Origin: a virus
Virus record (IMG/VR): IMGVR_UViG_3300036715_001408
Location: 1 to 36,540 of that record
Reading direction: 5' to 3' (one strand)
Length of the DNA stretch: 36,540 bases
Each line of letters begins with the position of its first letter. Position 1 is the stretch's first letter. Under the pieces are notes generated by a model. It did no database searches. It saw only the letters and a program-made list of their open reading frames with translations, and was not told the DNA's origin. The position numbers and the translations under genes were made by a program. Below, piece by piece: positions 1 through 6,964 of this stretch.

Positions 1-258
1 GCCAGCCATGTCCTTGACCACCGGAGCAGCGATGGCCGGAGGGCCGGTCACTGCGGTGGTGTGGATGCCACGCTGCGCGAGGTAGACGTACGACGCTGCC
101 GTGGAGTACGCACGGACGGTCTCCGTGTAGGTCTGGTAGCCCAGACCGGGGCCCACGATGACCAGAGCGCCCCCCGGCTGGGAGGTCGAGGTGACCACCG
201 GCTGGGAGTCGTCCTGGACGTAGACGCCCGGAGGCTGGAACTGGGTGAAGTCGACCAC
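1..258 (-). CDS. Tail sheath protein, N-terminal part (gene runs off the window)
   Basis: The frame opens with GTG at 258 and stays open to base 1, so only about 86 N-terminal residues are visible. The start has a good ribosome site (GAGGAG, about 8 nt upstream). The protein begins MVDFTQFQPPGVYVQDDSQP; a PGVYV motif near the N-terminus is typical of contractile tail sheath subunits, and is followed by an LVIVGPG segment as in many sheaths. The sheath polymerises around the tail tube and contracts on infection. Its place after a putative tail completion gene fits, and it has its own upstream copy (296-330) of the 36-nt repeated element, as might suit a very highly expressed gene. Most of the protein is missing, so the call rests on the N-terminal motif and position; another tail protein with a similar N-arm is possible. 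Confidence 0.65.
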   Translation of the reverse strand, partial: MVDFTQFQPPGVYVQDDSQPVVTSTSQPGGALVIVGPGLGYQTYTETVRAYSTAASYVYLAQRGIHTTAVTGPPAIAAPVVKDMAG

Positions 259-295
259 GACTCACTCCTCGGGACTCGACGATCGGACGGCCTTC

Positions 296-330
296 CACCC
301 CTTCCTGGGGAAGGTCGGCTGCCGGACAGG
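296..330 (-). repeat. 36-nt start-associated element, copy 1 (before the sheath gene)
   Basis: Minus-strand CCTGTC, 20 variable bases, GAAGGGGTG. It lies just after the stop of the 338-982 gene and 38 nt before the sheath GTG. The variable core can form a local hairpin (CCTTCC/GGAAGG) different from that of other copies. Confidence 0.75.
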
Positions 331-337
331 AGACCCC

Positions 338-982
338 TCAGACCCAGCCGTCCGGTGCGGGCTCTGAGGGGACCCCCACCTCCGTCGCATCGGCCGGGAT
401 GTAGACGGTCGGAGGATCGACCAGGATGCGGCTCAGGGGGACGAGCAGGCCCGTCTCGGCGTCGCTGACGAACTCGCCGACGACCTCCATGTTGATCGTC
501 CGCTCATAGATGTATTCATCTGTCCCCCACGGCGTCCCCGGCATGGCCGCGTTCCCCCGGACCTCGATCTTGTCGAAGTTGAAGTTGGCTGCGATGAGGT
601 CGTTGTCCTCGATGAACTGGCGGAACCGGAACGTGGACGGGTCAGCGGCCCCGAACGCGATCACCCGGACGACCTCGTCGAAGAGCCTGTCTCGCTCCAG
701 GCTGCTGAGGGCGGCCATGGTGAAGGTGGCGTAGCCGGTGAACTTCCACCGCCGGTAGCGACTGACAGTACTTCCGACGACCGTGATCTCGTGGTGGTCC
801 ACACCCGCAGTGACCAGAGGCTGGGTGTCGTCGTAGTCGACCCAGATGCCTGGGTAGTTCTGCGGCTCGACGGGGTACTCAATCGAGCAGTGGACATCAC
901 GGAAGTTCGCGACCGGGTACTGCGCGTCGAAGGTCCCCTGGATGGCCTCGACGAGCATGGTCTTGAGGGCGGAGAGGTACAC
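338..982 (-). CDS. Putative tail completion/terminator protein (214 aa)
   Basis: Starts GTG (MYLSALKTMLVEAIQGTF) one nucleotide after the stop of the upstream membrane protein, with GGAGG about 10 nt before the start. It is a soluble, acidic, mixed alpha/beta protein with no signal peptide or membrane segment. An N-terminal helix is followed by beta-rich stretches (YPGIWVDYDD, HHEITVVGSTVSRYRRWKF) and a TINMEVVGEF strand. Small proteins of this size and build next to the sheath gene are commonly tail terminators or tail-tube completion proteins that cap the tail end joining the head. That role is inferred from position and fold impression only; no diagnostic motif is visible. It could also be another neck protein. 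Confidence 0.5.
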   Translation of the reverse strand: MYLSALKTMLVEAIQGTFDAQYPVANFRDVHCSIEYPVEPQNYPGIWVDYDDTQPLVTAGVDHHEITVVGSTVSRYRRWKFTGYATFTMAALSSLERDRLFDEVVRVIAFGAADPSTFRFRQFIEDNDLIAANFNFDKIEVRGNAAMPGTPWGTDEYIYERTINMEVVGEFVSDAETGLLVPLSRILVDPPTVYIPADATEVGVPSEPAPDGWV

Positions 983-983
983 C

Positions 984-1370
984 TCAGGCCTCCTTCATCG
1001 GGCTCTGGGCACTCACCCTGTCAGCCTTCGTGCCGATCGACTGCATCTCCTTGCGCATCGCCTCGTGGTGATCGGAGAGGATGCGCTGGATCTCCTCGTG
1101 GTTGTCCTCGATCGCCTTCTTGTTCGTCTTCGAGTGGTGCACTGCCGCGACGCTGGCACCTGCCGCGACGGCAGCCGCGAGAGCCGACGAGACGTTGGTG
1201 TAGTTGCCCAGCGCGAGCGCGATGTTCACCGGCACCCACGACGGCAGGAAGACAGCGACGGGAACCAGCCAGATCAGCAGGATGAGGAGCCAGACGAGAT
1301 GTACCGGGGATGAGAGGATCACCGGGATCGCATCCAGGAAACGACGGAACGCCGACTTCTGCTCGGTCAT
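984..1370 (-). CDS. Small membrane protein with coiled-coil tail (128 aa), holin-like
   Basis: ATG at 1370 overlaps the stop of the preceding gene (TCATGA junction), implying translational coupling. Residues about 22-46 (VHLVWLLILLIWLVPVAVFL core) are strongly hydrophobic and a second Ala-rich hydrophobic stretch covers about 48-78, so two membrane segments are likely. The C-terminal third is charged and helical (KTNKKAIEDNHEEIQRIL) and may form a coiled coil. Two membrane segments plus a charged tail resemble class II holins, but no endolysin lies beside it and the gene sits in the tail region. It could instead be a membrane-interacting virion protein. The function is not recognised. Confidence 0.55.
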   Translation of the reverse strand: MTEQKSAFRRFLDAIPVILSSPVHLVWLLILLIWLVPVAVFLPSWVPVNIALALGNYTNVSSALAAAVAAGASVAAVHHSKTNKKAIEDNHEEIQRILSDHHEAMRKEMQSIGTKADRVSAQSPMKEA

Positions 1371-1828
1371 GACTCATCCAGATTCGTGTGCTCGAAGGTG
1401 AGTGGCCGACCAGCGATGGTGTCTGCCAGGAGCCGGTGGTGCCCGTCCAGGATGTGGTGCTGCCCGTCGTAGGAGAAGACGTGCGCTGGCTTGCTCGGCG
1501 GGTGGTTCATGTAGCGGATGACGGTCGCCGGGTCGATGACCTTCTCGTACCCACGCAGGTGGATCGAGCCAGGGGCGTGTGTCTCGATCGGACCCTTCGG
1601 CGCGAAGTACGCCTTATCCATCATCTCATCGTGGCGCTCGCTGTAGGCCGGGCAGTTCCCGTAGCCGCAAGGGGAATCGCCGAATCCGGCGTCGCGCAGC
1701 CACTGGTGCATGCGGTGCTCGTGGTGCTGCTCGTCGCGCCGACGCTCGTCCTCCTCGCTTGGAGGAGCGAAGTGGCGAGAGCCAGGCATCAGGCTGACGT
1801 CGGTGGCAGTGCGCCATAGCAGGCTCAT
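1367..1828 (-). CDS. MSLLW-family protein with ParB-like (LDGHHR) domain, copy C (153 aa)
   Basis: The start at 1828 is chosen because the gene begins with the same MSLLW leader as four neighbours and because ATG overlaps the upstream TGA. A longer upstream frame would run deep into the previous gene. The middle is charged and His/Glu-rich, with a Cys pair in PCGYGNCP. The C-terminal half reads VIDPATVIRYM, then FSYDGQHHILDGHHRLLAD, then AGRPLTFE. The IDP...DGHHR...A layout is the ParB/sulfiredoxin-like nuclease signature. Members of this fold act as CTP-dependent partition proteins, DNases or protein-modifying enzymes, so the substrate here is unknown. The leader codes ATGAGCCTGCTATGG, one base off the other copies. 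Confidence 0.7.
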   Translation of the reverse strand: MSLLWRTATDVSLMPGSRHFAPPSEEDERRRDEQHHEHRMHQWLRDAGFGDSPCGYGNCPAYSERHDEMMDKAYFAPKGPIETHAPGSIHLRGYEKVIDPATVIRYMNHPPSKPAHVFSYDGQHHILDGHHRLLADTIAGRPLTFEHTNLDES

Positions 1829-2322
1829 GACTCGTCCTTGACGTCGTGGTCCTCGGTGGGGATCCAGCGGCGGGGCTTGACGATGATGCCGACGTCGATC
1901 GGGTCTCCGTAGACGCCCTCGTGGACGTGGATGAAGTCGTGCCCCCGGGCCCGCAGCGCGAGGTTGCCCATCGCCGCGTCGTTGTAGTCCTTGTTGCCAC
2001 CGGGATGCGCGTCGCGGAACTCCCGGCCGAGCCCCTCCAACTGGCGGTGGGTGACGCTGACCGGGTTCTCCGAGTGCACGACGCCGTACTGCACCACCGG
2101 CCGCTTGCCGGAGAACTGCGCGGTGGCCTTGGCGTACTGCTCGGCATGGTCGCGGTTGCGGGTGACGTAGAGGCCGGGCCCGTGCACCTGGAGCCCGTGG
2201 AACCCGGAGTCGTGCTTGTGCAGGTCGTTGGCGGTGTCCTCGTCGGTGCCGTGCATCCACTCGTTCTCGTCGGGGTCGAACAGGTCGTCGGCCAGCAACG
2301 AGCGGACCCAGAGCAGGCTCAT
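1825..2322 (-). CDS. MSLLW-family protein, putative ADP-ribosyltransferase, copy B (165 aa)
   Basis: The start at 2322 carries the shared MSLLW leader and overlaps the stop of the upstream gene. After a short acidic linker the protein reads EWMHGTDEDTANDL, then HGPGLYVTRNRDHAEQYAKA, then a strand PVVQYGVVHSENPVSV. An HGT triad followed about 25 residues later by G-[LIV]-Y-[FV]-[TA] and an Ala/Tyr helix matches the His-Tyr half of the PARP/diphtheria-type (H-Y-E) ADP-ribosyltransferase fold, or the related DUF3990 group. E85 in HSENP or a later Glu could complete the site, but I cannot fix it. Known phage ARTs such as T4 Alt are packaged and injected to modify host RNA polymerase; a like role here is inference. 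Confidence 0.6.
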   Translation of the reverse strand: MSLLWVRSLLADDLFDPDENEWMHGTDEDTANDLHKHDSGFHGLQVHGPGLYVTRNRDHAEQYAKATAQFSGKRPVVQYGVVHSENPVSVTHRQLEGLGREFRDAHPGGNKDYNDAAMGNLALRARGHDFIHVHEGVYGDPIDVGIIVKPRRWIPTEDHDVKDES

Positions 2323-2993
2323 GCGGTCCTCGCCAACTGCTTCTCGTGGATAACCCGACCAGGGATGGACTCCTTGCCGAGCAGCAGGTCGGCCGAGACG
2401 CGGTGGTGCCCGTCGAGGCAGGTGTAGGACCCATCGGTGTGCTTGAGGAACCGGGGGAGGTCGGTCTTCGGCTGCGGCTTCCCGCCGTAGTTGCTGCCGA
2501 CCATGTCGTCGATCTCGCGGTGTCGGTCCTCGTCCCACTCGGGGTTGTAGTCCGGATCGCCCTCGGCCCCGTCCTCCTCGGGCGCTCGGGAGCCCGGGTG
2601 GAACAGGTTGTGCGCGACGCCGCTCGGCCGCACCCACGACTGGGAGGCCTTCATCCCCTTGAGCGGGACATCCGCGACGTGGGCCCGGTGCCACAGTTCC
2701 GGGGTGCGCATCTCCGCGCCTCCAGCATCGGCTCGGGCCTGGCCGCTGGCGTAGCCGGAGAAGCCGAAGTGCGAGGAGTCGGCGAGGTTGCCGGATTCGA
2801 TGTGGTTCTCGATCTTCTCCAGGGCTCGGTCGGCGTTCTCGCGCGGCACGTCATGCACGTCGGCGATGTGGTCGACGAGATCCTCTCGGCGCTTGTAGTA
2901 GGGGCGGCGGCCCTGGACCTCGCCGAGCCCGTCGGGGTCGGTCTCGGGGTCGTCGTCATGCCACGCCATCGCGCTCTTCCAGAGCAGGCTCAT
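2319..2993 (-). CDS. MSLLW-family protein with ParB-like (LDGHHR) domain, copy B (224 aa)
   Basis: It starts at 2993 inside the upstream TGATG junction and ends overlapping the next MSLLW gene. After the leader and an acidic linker, residues about 30-70 (YYKRREDLVDHIADVHDV...ALEKIENHI) look like a helical domain. A middle segment contains ELWHRAHVADVPL. The C-terminal domain reads REIDDMVGSNYGGKPQ, then LKHTDGSYTCLDGHHRVSAD and KESIPGRVIHEKQLARTA. The DGHHR turn with flanking strands is a ParB-like nuclease signature. It is the largest of the three ParB-like copies. The substrate is unknown. It ends in RTA, like several motifs in the giant virion proteins. Confidence 0.7.
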   Translation of the reverse strand: MSLLWKSAMAWHDDDPETDPDGLGEVQGRRPYYKRREDLVDHIADVHDVPRENADRALEKIENHIESGNLADSSHFGFSGYASGQARADAGGAEMRTPELWHRAHVADVPLKGMKASQSWVRPSGVAHNLFHPGSRAPEEDGAEGDPDYNPEWDEDRHREIDDMVGSNYGGKPQPKTDLPRFLKHTDGSYTCLDGHHRVSADLLLGKESIPGRVIHEKQLARTA

Positions 2994-3691
2994 CAGTGAC
3001 CCAACTCCCCGCGCCAGTTGCGGTCGGCGATGTAGACGCGCACCGGCAGGATGCCGTATCGCTGCGCAGCCAGGGCCATCGAGTTGTTGAGGAACAACTT
3101 CGGCGCGAGACCGGGGTGACGCCAGCGCACACCGACGTTGGTCCGAGCGATCTGGCCCGCGTTCTGGCCAGTGTCGTTCTTGCCGACGCGGGTGCCGATG
3201 CGACCAGGAGCACCCGGGTAGGACTGCGGCTTGTCGGAGACGACGGTGCGGATCCCAGTCACCGGGTCACGCCGGTAGACGACCTTGCGCGAGCCCTTGA
3301 TCGCAGCCTTGCGGAAGATCAGCACGAGGGTCCGGCCGTCCTCCGTGGTCTTGGTCTTGATCTTCGGGTTCTTCGCGCGCAACTTCCCGTCAGAGTCCTT
3401 GACCCACATAGGGATCGTCTTGCCCTGGAGGTTGTTCATCGTGAAGGGCCGGATGCCCTGCTCCTGGAACCAGGTGTAGCGATCCGGGAAGTAGATGCCG
3501 AAGAAGCCCTTGCCGTAGAGCGGCTGGATATGGCGGGCACTCGCGCCGGACATCTTGGGCATCCGCTTGCGGGCCATGTTGCAGGCCTCGTTCGCCGCTG
3601 CGCGAGCCTTTGCAGGACTCAACTTGTCGACGAATATGAGGATGCGATCAGGGTCCGACGACAGGGTGATCTCCGGGATCTCAGTCAGCAT
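2993..3691 (-). CDS. Putative minor structural protein inserted in the MSLLW cassette (232 aa)
   Basis: ATG at 3691 (MLTEIPEITL) overlaps the end of the upstream gene by 11 nt; the frame is open further upstream but that part lies inside the ART-like gene and is out of keeping. The protein is basic, without membrane segments. It contains a helix AKARAAANEACNMARKRMP, then ARHIQPLYGKGFFGIYFPDR and a TWFQEQGIRPFTM segment, then a basic beta-rich C-terminal half. The small-helix-then-beta pattern with a GxxPF turn resembles HK97 gp10-like head-tail joining or tail completion proteins, which would suit its position a few genes before the sheath. It lacks the MSLLW leader of all its immediate neighbours, so it splits that cassette. 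The assignment is tentative. Confidence 0.55.
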   Translation of the reverse strand: MLTEIPEITLSSDPDRILIFVDKLSPAKARAAANEACNMARKRMPKMSGASARHIQPLYGKGFFGIYFPDRYTWFQEQGIRPFTMNNLQGKTIPMWVKDSDGKLRAKNPKIKTKTTEDGRTLVLIFRKAAIKGSRKVVYRRDPVTGIRTVVSDKPQSYPGAPGRIGTRVGKNDTGQNAGQIARTNVGVRWRHPGLAPKLFLNNSMALAAQRYGILPVRVYIADRNWRGELGH

Positions 3692-3974
3692 CTGAGTGCT
3701 CCACTCGACGCCCGCGCACCGCAGGATCATGGACGAAGTAGTAGCCGGGCAGCCCCTGGGCCTCTGCCTCGTGCGGCTGCACATCCAGGTGGTAGACCTT
3801 GCCGTCAGGCTGAGTCTTGGAATATCGCGTGGCTGAGTCGAGGTTAGTCGTCCACCACCCGCCTGCCATGTCGCTCTTGGCCGGGTAGTAGGAGGGGGCC
3901 TCATGTGAGCCCTCGCCCCGATACAGCCGGAGTGAATCAGTCGGAGCAGCGGCCTTCACCCAGAGCAGGCTCAT
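3681..3974 (-). CDS. MSLLW-family protein, putative small ADP-ribosyltransferase-like domain, copy A (97 aa)
   Basis: It starts at 3974 with the shared leader, overlapping the upstream TGA. The body is DSLRLYRGEGSHEAPSYY, then GGWWTTNLDSATRYSKT, then VYHLDVQPHEAEAQ and GYYFVHDPA. An LYRGE strand followed by GxWxTxxxxxAxxY resembles the Arg and Ser/Thr elements of R-S-E type ADP-ribosyltransferase-like folds seen in phage toxins and MuF-associated domains. At 97 residues it is shorter than a full catalytic ART (usually 150 or more), so it may be a minimal or degenerate version. It differs in sequence from the H-Y-E-like copy at 1825-2322. The function is unproved; a non-enzymatic binding domain is possible. 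Confidence 0.5.
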   Translation of the reverse strand: MSLLWVKAAAPTDSLRLYRGEGSHEAPSYYPAKSDMAGGWWTTNLDSATRYSKTQPDGKVYHLDVQPHEAEAQGLPGYYFVHDPAVRGRRVEHSDAD

Positions 3975-4579
3975 CAGTCGCGCTCCCAGTCCGGGGTGCC
4001 ACCACAGTCGGAGCAGTACTCCTTGTGCTCCTGGCACTCGTGGCAGTGCTCCGGTCCGGCCTTGGGGTCGTCGGCGTCGAAGACCCGAGCCTGCATCGTC
4101 GGCTTGCCCAGCAGCCGATGCTCCATGAAGCGGTGGTGCCCATCGAGGAGATAGTGCTGTCCCTGGTGGTGGACGACGATCGGGTCCTCTGTCGGCTCAT
4201 GCTCGTCGAACTGCTCGTCGTGCTCGGGGTACTCATCCTCGATGTGGGCGCTGTCGATCTTGTGATGGACGATCCCCGGGATATAAGTGGGCTGCGTGTA
4301 GTGGAAGGCCCCATCGAGCGGGACATCCTTCCACGGCAGGTGGTGGGTGTGGACGTTGCCCAGCGTGGCGCTTGCCCCCCACAGTCCGCGCGAGACCTCG
4401 TGCGCCTTCTCGGGGTGAGCCCACCGGCCGAAGTTGTCGGGGATCTCGGAGACATGGGCATAGTCGTTCGGCGTCGTCTTCTGCCGGTCGACCCAGTTCT
4501 TCACGCGCTCCACCCGGTGCTCGCGAGCCTCCGGCGAGGCGTCCTCCCACGATCCGACGCGGGCCCAGAGCAGGCTCAT
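3974..4579 (-). CDS. MSLLW-family protein with ParB-like domain and C-terminal zinc-binding tail, copy A (201 aa)
   Basis: First of the cassette in transcription order. ATG at 4579 sits in a TGATG junction, with GGAGGA about 8 nt upstream inside the preceding gene. The N-terminal part is charged and helical. The core reads DVPLDGAFHYTQPTYIPGIV, then PIVVHHQGQHYLLDGHHRFM, then LLGKPTMQARVFDADDP; the LDGHHR turn marks a ParB-like nuclease domain. Unlike the other two ParB-like copies it ends in a Cys/His cluster (CHECQEHKEYCSDCGG) that should bind one zinc. It is likely a DNA- or protein-acting enzyme delivered or made late in infection. The target cannot be read from the sequence. Confidence 0.7.
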   Translation of the reverse strand: MSLLWARVGSWEDASPEAREHRVERVKNWVDRQKTTPNDYAHVSEIPDNFGRWAHPEKAHEVSRGLWGASATLGNVHTHHLPWKDVPLDGAFHYTQPTYIPGIVHHKIDSAHIEDEYPEHDEQFDEHEPTEDPIVVHHQGQHYLLDGHHRFMEHRLLGKPTMQARVFDADDPKAGPEHCHECQEHKEYCSDCGGTPDWERD

Positions 4580-5292
4580 CAGTCGTCCTCCGTGGGGATG
4601 AGTGGGGCGTGCACCTGTTCGTAGGCGGAGAAGTCGAATGGGACGTAGCGGCCCTGACTGAGGATCGTCCTGAGCGTCGTGGCGGTCGGCGGGATGTCGT
4701 AGGCCACCGAGGCGTTGACGTCCTCCAGGGCAGCCCGGCCGACGTTGTAGCCGATCGACGTCGTCGACTGGTACGGGGTGCCGAAGCCGGTCCGAAGGGT
4801 GACTCGTTCGGGAACGCGCAACTGGTATCGGTGACCGTTGGCGCGGAAGACGTAGTCGCCATGCAGGATGCGGAAGTCCTGGGTCGACTCGACGTTGAGA
4901 CCGGCCGGACGCGCAATGCCACGGGCCGTCTTCTGCTCGTCCTCATCCACCTCGGTGAACAGCGCGGGGCGGAAGATCAGGGCCCGCAGGCCACCCTCGA
5001 AGGTCGTCCCGAAGCAGTCAGGACAGCGGTTCCGGTCGCCCTGCCCGTAGGCCTTGGCGACACGCCCCTCGGCCAGGAAGCAGGTAGGGCAGCGGCCGAC
5101 CCGGCCAGCGGTGAAGTCCTGCTCGTGCCACATCAGGGCGAAGGCCGCGTACTCGCCGAGGCTGTAGAGCGCCTCGTCGTGCCGCTGGATCTCCTGAGTG
5201 ATCGCCCAAGGCTGCCGATCGCGGACGTAGTAGGGCTGCCTGTCTGGGACGACAGGGCTGCTCTGGGGGACGAACGGGACCGGGACGGGCAT
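4579..5292 (-). CDS. Zinc-binding virion protein of unknown function (237 aa)
   Basis: ATG at 5292 follows a strong AGGAGG site 6-10 nt upstream and a copy of the repeated element (5305-5341). The N-terminus is Pro/Val-rich (MPVPVPFVPQSSPVVPDRQP). A four-Cys zinc knuckle lies at about 68-92: CPTCFLAEG, then RCPDCFG. The second half is beta-rich (NGHRYQLRVPERVTLRTGF, SIGYNVGRAALEDV) and ends in an acidic tail. A fixed place in the structural run before the tail completion genes suggests a neck or baseplate part, but I recognise no family. It shares the zinc-ribbon habit of the giant proteins of this phage. Confidence 0.6.
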   Translation of the reverse strand: MPVPVPFVPQSSPVVPDRQPYYVRDRQPWAITQEIQRHDEALYSLGEYAAFALMWHEQDFTAGRVGRCPTCFLAEGRVAKAYGQGDRNRCPDCFGTTFEGGLRALIFRPALFTEVDEDEQKTARGIARPAGLNVESTQDFRILHGDYVFRANGHRYQLRVPERVTLRTGFGTPYQSTTSIGYNVGRAALEDVNASVAYDIPPTATTLRTILSQGRYVPFDFSAYEQVHAPLIPTEDD

Positions 5293-5304
5293 CTGGGCCT
5301 CCTC

Positions 5305-5341
5305 TCACCCCTTCGTCGGCGAGCGGGGCTCCAGGGCAGGG
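5305..5341 (-). repeat. 36-nt start-associated element, copy 2
   Basis: Minus-strand CCTGCC (one change from CCTGTC), 20 bases, GAAGGGGTGA. It begins right after the stop of the methyltransferase-glycosyltransferase gene and ends 13 nt before the ATG at 5292. A GAGC/GCTC hairpin can form in the core. Confidence 0.75.
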
Positions 5342-6961
5342 TCAGCCAGCGCGGTAGAACGCGATGTTGCCCCTGAGCCGCTCATCGTCAGGAGAGCATC
5401 CTAGAGCCATCTGGCCCATCTTGACCGCCTGGTCGCGTAGTCCGAGGTGGTGCGCCGCGATGGCCCCGAGGTCCCACGGGTGGCTGTCCCAGGCCCACGG
5501 CTCGCACAGGTAGTCCAGCGGCTTCTCGGTGATGGCCTGGGCCTTCTTCGCAGCCCACAGAGCGCCCTCCCAGGCCCCCTGGAGGTAGTAGTGGTTGGCC
5601 AGGGCCACCCACGGCTCACGACGCCCTGGGGCCTCCGCAGCGGCCTTGAGGTACCACCCCTCGGTGTGCTCTCTCTCTATCCCGCCCAGGTAGATCATCG
5701 CCCGGCTCCTCTCGGCGTCCCAGGCCGAGCAGGCCAGGTGCCGGTGGAACATCGCAGCAGCCTCGTCTCTCCGACCGACGGAGAGGTACTCGCGGGCGAG
5801 GTAGTAGATGTTTCGATCTCCGGTGGGGTCCTCGGCGACAGCCAGTTCGAGCAGCGGGAGGTACTGCGACCGGCTCTTCGAGTTGTCGGCGTGGTGATGG
5901 ATCTCCAGGTCGGCCCGACCGGTGATCTCGGTGAAGCCTGGCCGAGGGGTGAGGGTCTCGTGTACCGGATGACGCCACTCGTGCGTGAGCCGGTGGTGGA
6001 TGTGGTCGGCCTCGAAGACGGTCCCCTCGGACCCGTCCTCGTTCCAGTTCCAGACGTAGCGGTAACGGGGCCGGGTGATGCCACGGGACCAGGCATCCTC
6101 CAGGGCCTCGCGCCAGCCCGGGGTGAGCACCTCGTCGAGGTCGAGCGACACGCATAGGTCGATGTTGGTCGGGAGGCAGGCGAGCGCCGAGTTGCGGGCG
6201 ACATCGAAGCGCCACTCGTCGAAGAACTCGGTGATGACGCGGACGCCGTTCTCCTTCGCTAGCCGGACCGTGGCGTCGGCTGAGCCGGTGTCGAGGATGA
6301 ACAGGTGGTCTGCCTCCTTGGCCGATTCGGCCCAGCGGGCGACGTGCTTCTCCTCGTTGAGCGCGATGGCGTAGACGGCGACCCTCATCGCACGCCGGGG
6401 CTCAGGCCGCTTGCGGAGCCATACCTGCACGTTGCTGATCAGCAGGTCGTACTCGCCCTTGGCGGCTTCGAGGAACTCGTCGATCGCTGGTCGCGGCGCG
6501 TTTGCCGGGTCGGGTGCTCGCCAGACGTAGTCGTCAAACGCGATGATGCCGCCGGGCGCGAGTGCGATCCAGGCGTTCTCCGCGTCCCTGGCGACCTGGG
6601 CCTTCTCGTGCGATCCGTCGATGTAGACGAAGTCGAACTCGTCGGTCGAGCAGGCCGAGAAGAACTCGTCGCTGGTGCCTCGGAAGATGTCGAGCGGACC
6701 GCCGTACCAGGGGGCGACTCGCTCCATGTAGGTGGTCTCGACGTCGTCCCAGTCGAAGGTTCCGTGGATCTCCTCGTTGGCCGTTCCCTCCCACGTGTCG
6801 ACGTCGGTGAGGTGCGAGCCCTCGGCCATGTGGTTCAGGATCCACTCGGAGGCGTGGCCGACGTACGCGCCGATCTGGAGGACGCGGATCGGTCGGTCGG
6901 TGGGGAAGCCCTGCTCGAAGTTCCCCTGGGCGGACTGGGCGAACCAGTTGGGGTAGTCCAT
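5342..6961 (-). CDS. Methyltransferase-glycosyltransferase-TPR fusion protein (539 aa)
   Basis: ATG at 6961, 4 nt after the previous stop. Three domains are visible. Residues about 20-185 form a class I SAM-dependent methyltransferase: motif I VLQIGAYVGHASEWIL, acidic post-I VDTW, and FVYIDGSHEKAQVARDAENA, then LAPGGIIAFDDYVW, as in the Methyltransf_24 group. Residues about 193-380 form a GT2 (GT-A fold) glycosyltransferase: VAVYAIALNEEKHVARW, then FILDTGSADATVRLAKENGV, with the metal-binding SLDLDEVL acidic motif at 273-278. Residues about 385-539 are helical TPR-like repeats. It likely adds, and perhaps methylates, sugars on protein; the neighbouring collagen-like and Gly-rich fibres are plausible substrates. 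Glycosylated virions are known in actinobacteriophages, but the substrate here is inferred from context. Confidence 0.8.
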   Translation of the reverse strand: MDYPNWFAQSAQGNFEQGFPTDRPIRVLQIGAYVGHASEWILNHMAEGSHLTDVDTWEGTANEEIHGTFDWDDVETTYMERVAPWYGGPLDIFRGTSDEFFSACSTDEFDFVYIDGSHEKAQVARDAENAWIALAPGGIIAFDDYVWRAPDPANAPRPAIDEFLEAAKGEYDLLISNVQVWLRKRPEPRRAMRVAVYAIALNEEKHVARWAESAKEADHLFILDTGSADATVRLAKENGVRVITEFFDEWRFDVARNSALACLPTNIDLCVSLDLDEVLTPGWREALEDAWSRGITRPRYRYVWNWNEDGSEGTVFEADHIHHRLTHEWRHPVHETLTPRPGFTEITGRADLEIHHHADNSKSRSQYLPLLELAVAEDPTGDRNIYYLAREYLSVGRRDEAAAMFHRHLACSAWDAERSRAMIYLGGIEREHTEGWYLKAAAEAPGRREPWVALANHYYLQGAWEGALWAAKKAQAITEKPLDYLCEPWAWDSHPWDLGAIAAHHLGLRDQAVKMGQMALGCSPDDERLRGNIAFYRAG

Positions 6962-6964
6962 CGG

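Larger units (their letters stand above)
1814..4579 (-). repeat. Dispersed 15-nt start repeat encoding MSLLW (five copies)
   Basis: The sequence ATGAGCCTGCTCTGG forms the first five codons of five separate genes: 4565-4579, 3960-3974, 2979-2993, 2308-2322 (all identical) and 1814-1828 (one change, CTATGG). The following bases diverge at once. Each copy overlaps the stop codon of the preceding gene (TGATGAGC or TCATGAGC, GCATGAGC). Codon identity, not only peptide identity, is kept. Confidence 0.9.

Noticed and set aside
61-468. Long plus-strand open frames throughout (for example 61-468, 2996-3847, 18730-20838, 23470-26673)
   Set aside because: They lie opposite well-supported minus-strand genes, have Arg/Val/Leu-rich shadow composition without domains or ribosome sites, and arise from high GC content.
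3692-3904. Upstream extension of the 2993-3691 gene to base 3904
   Set aside because: The extra part overlaps the ART-like gene in another frame, is Arg/Pro/Thr-rich shadow sequence, and the ATG at 3691 fits the coupled-junction pattern.
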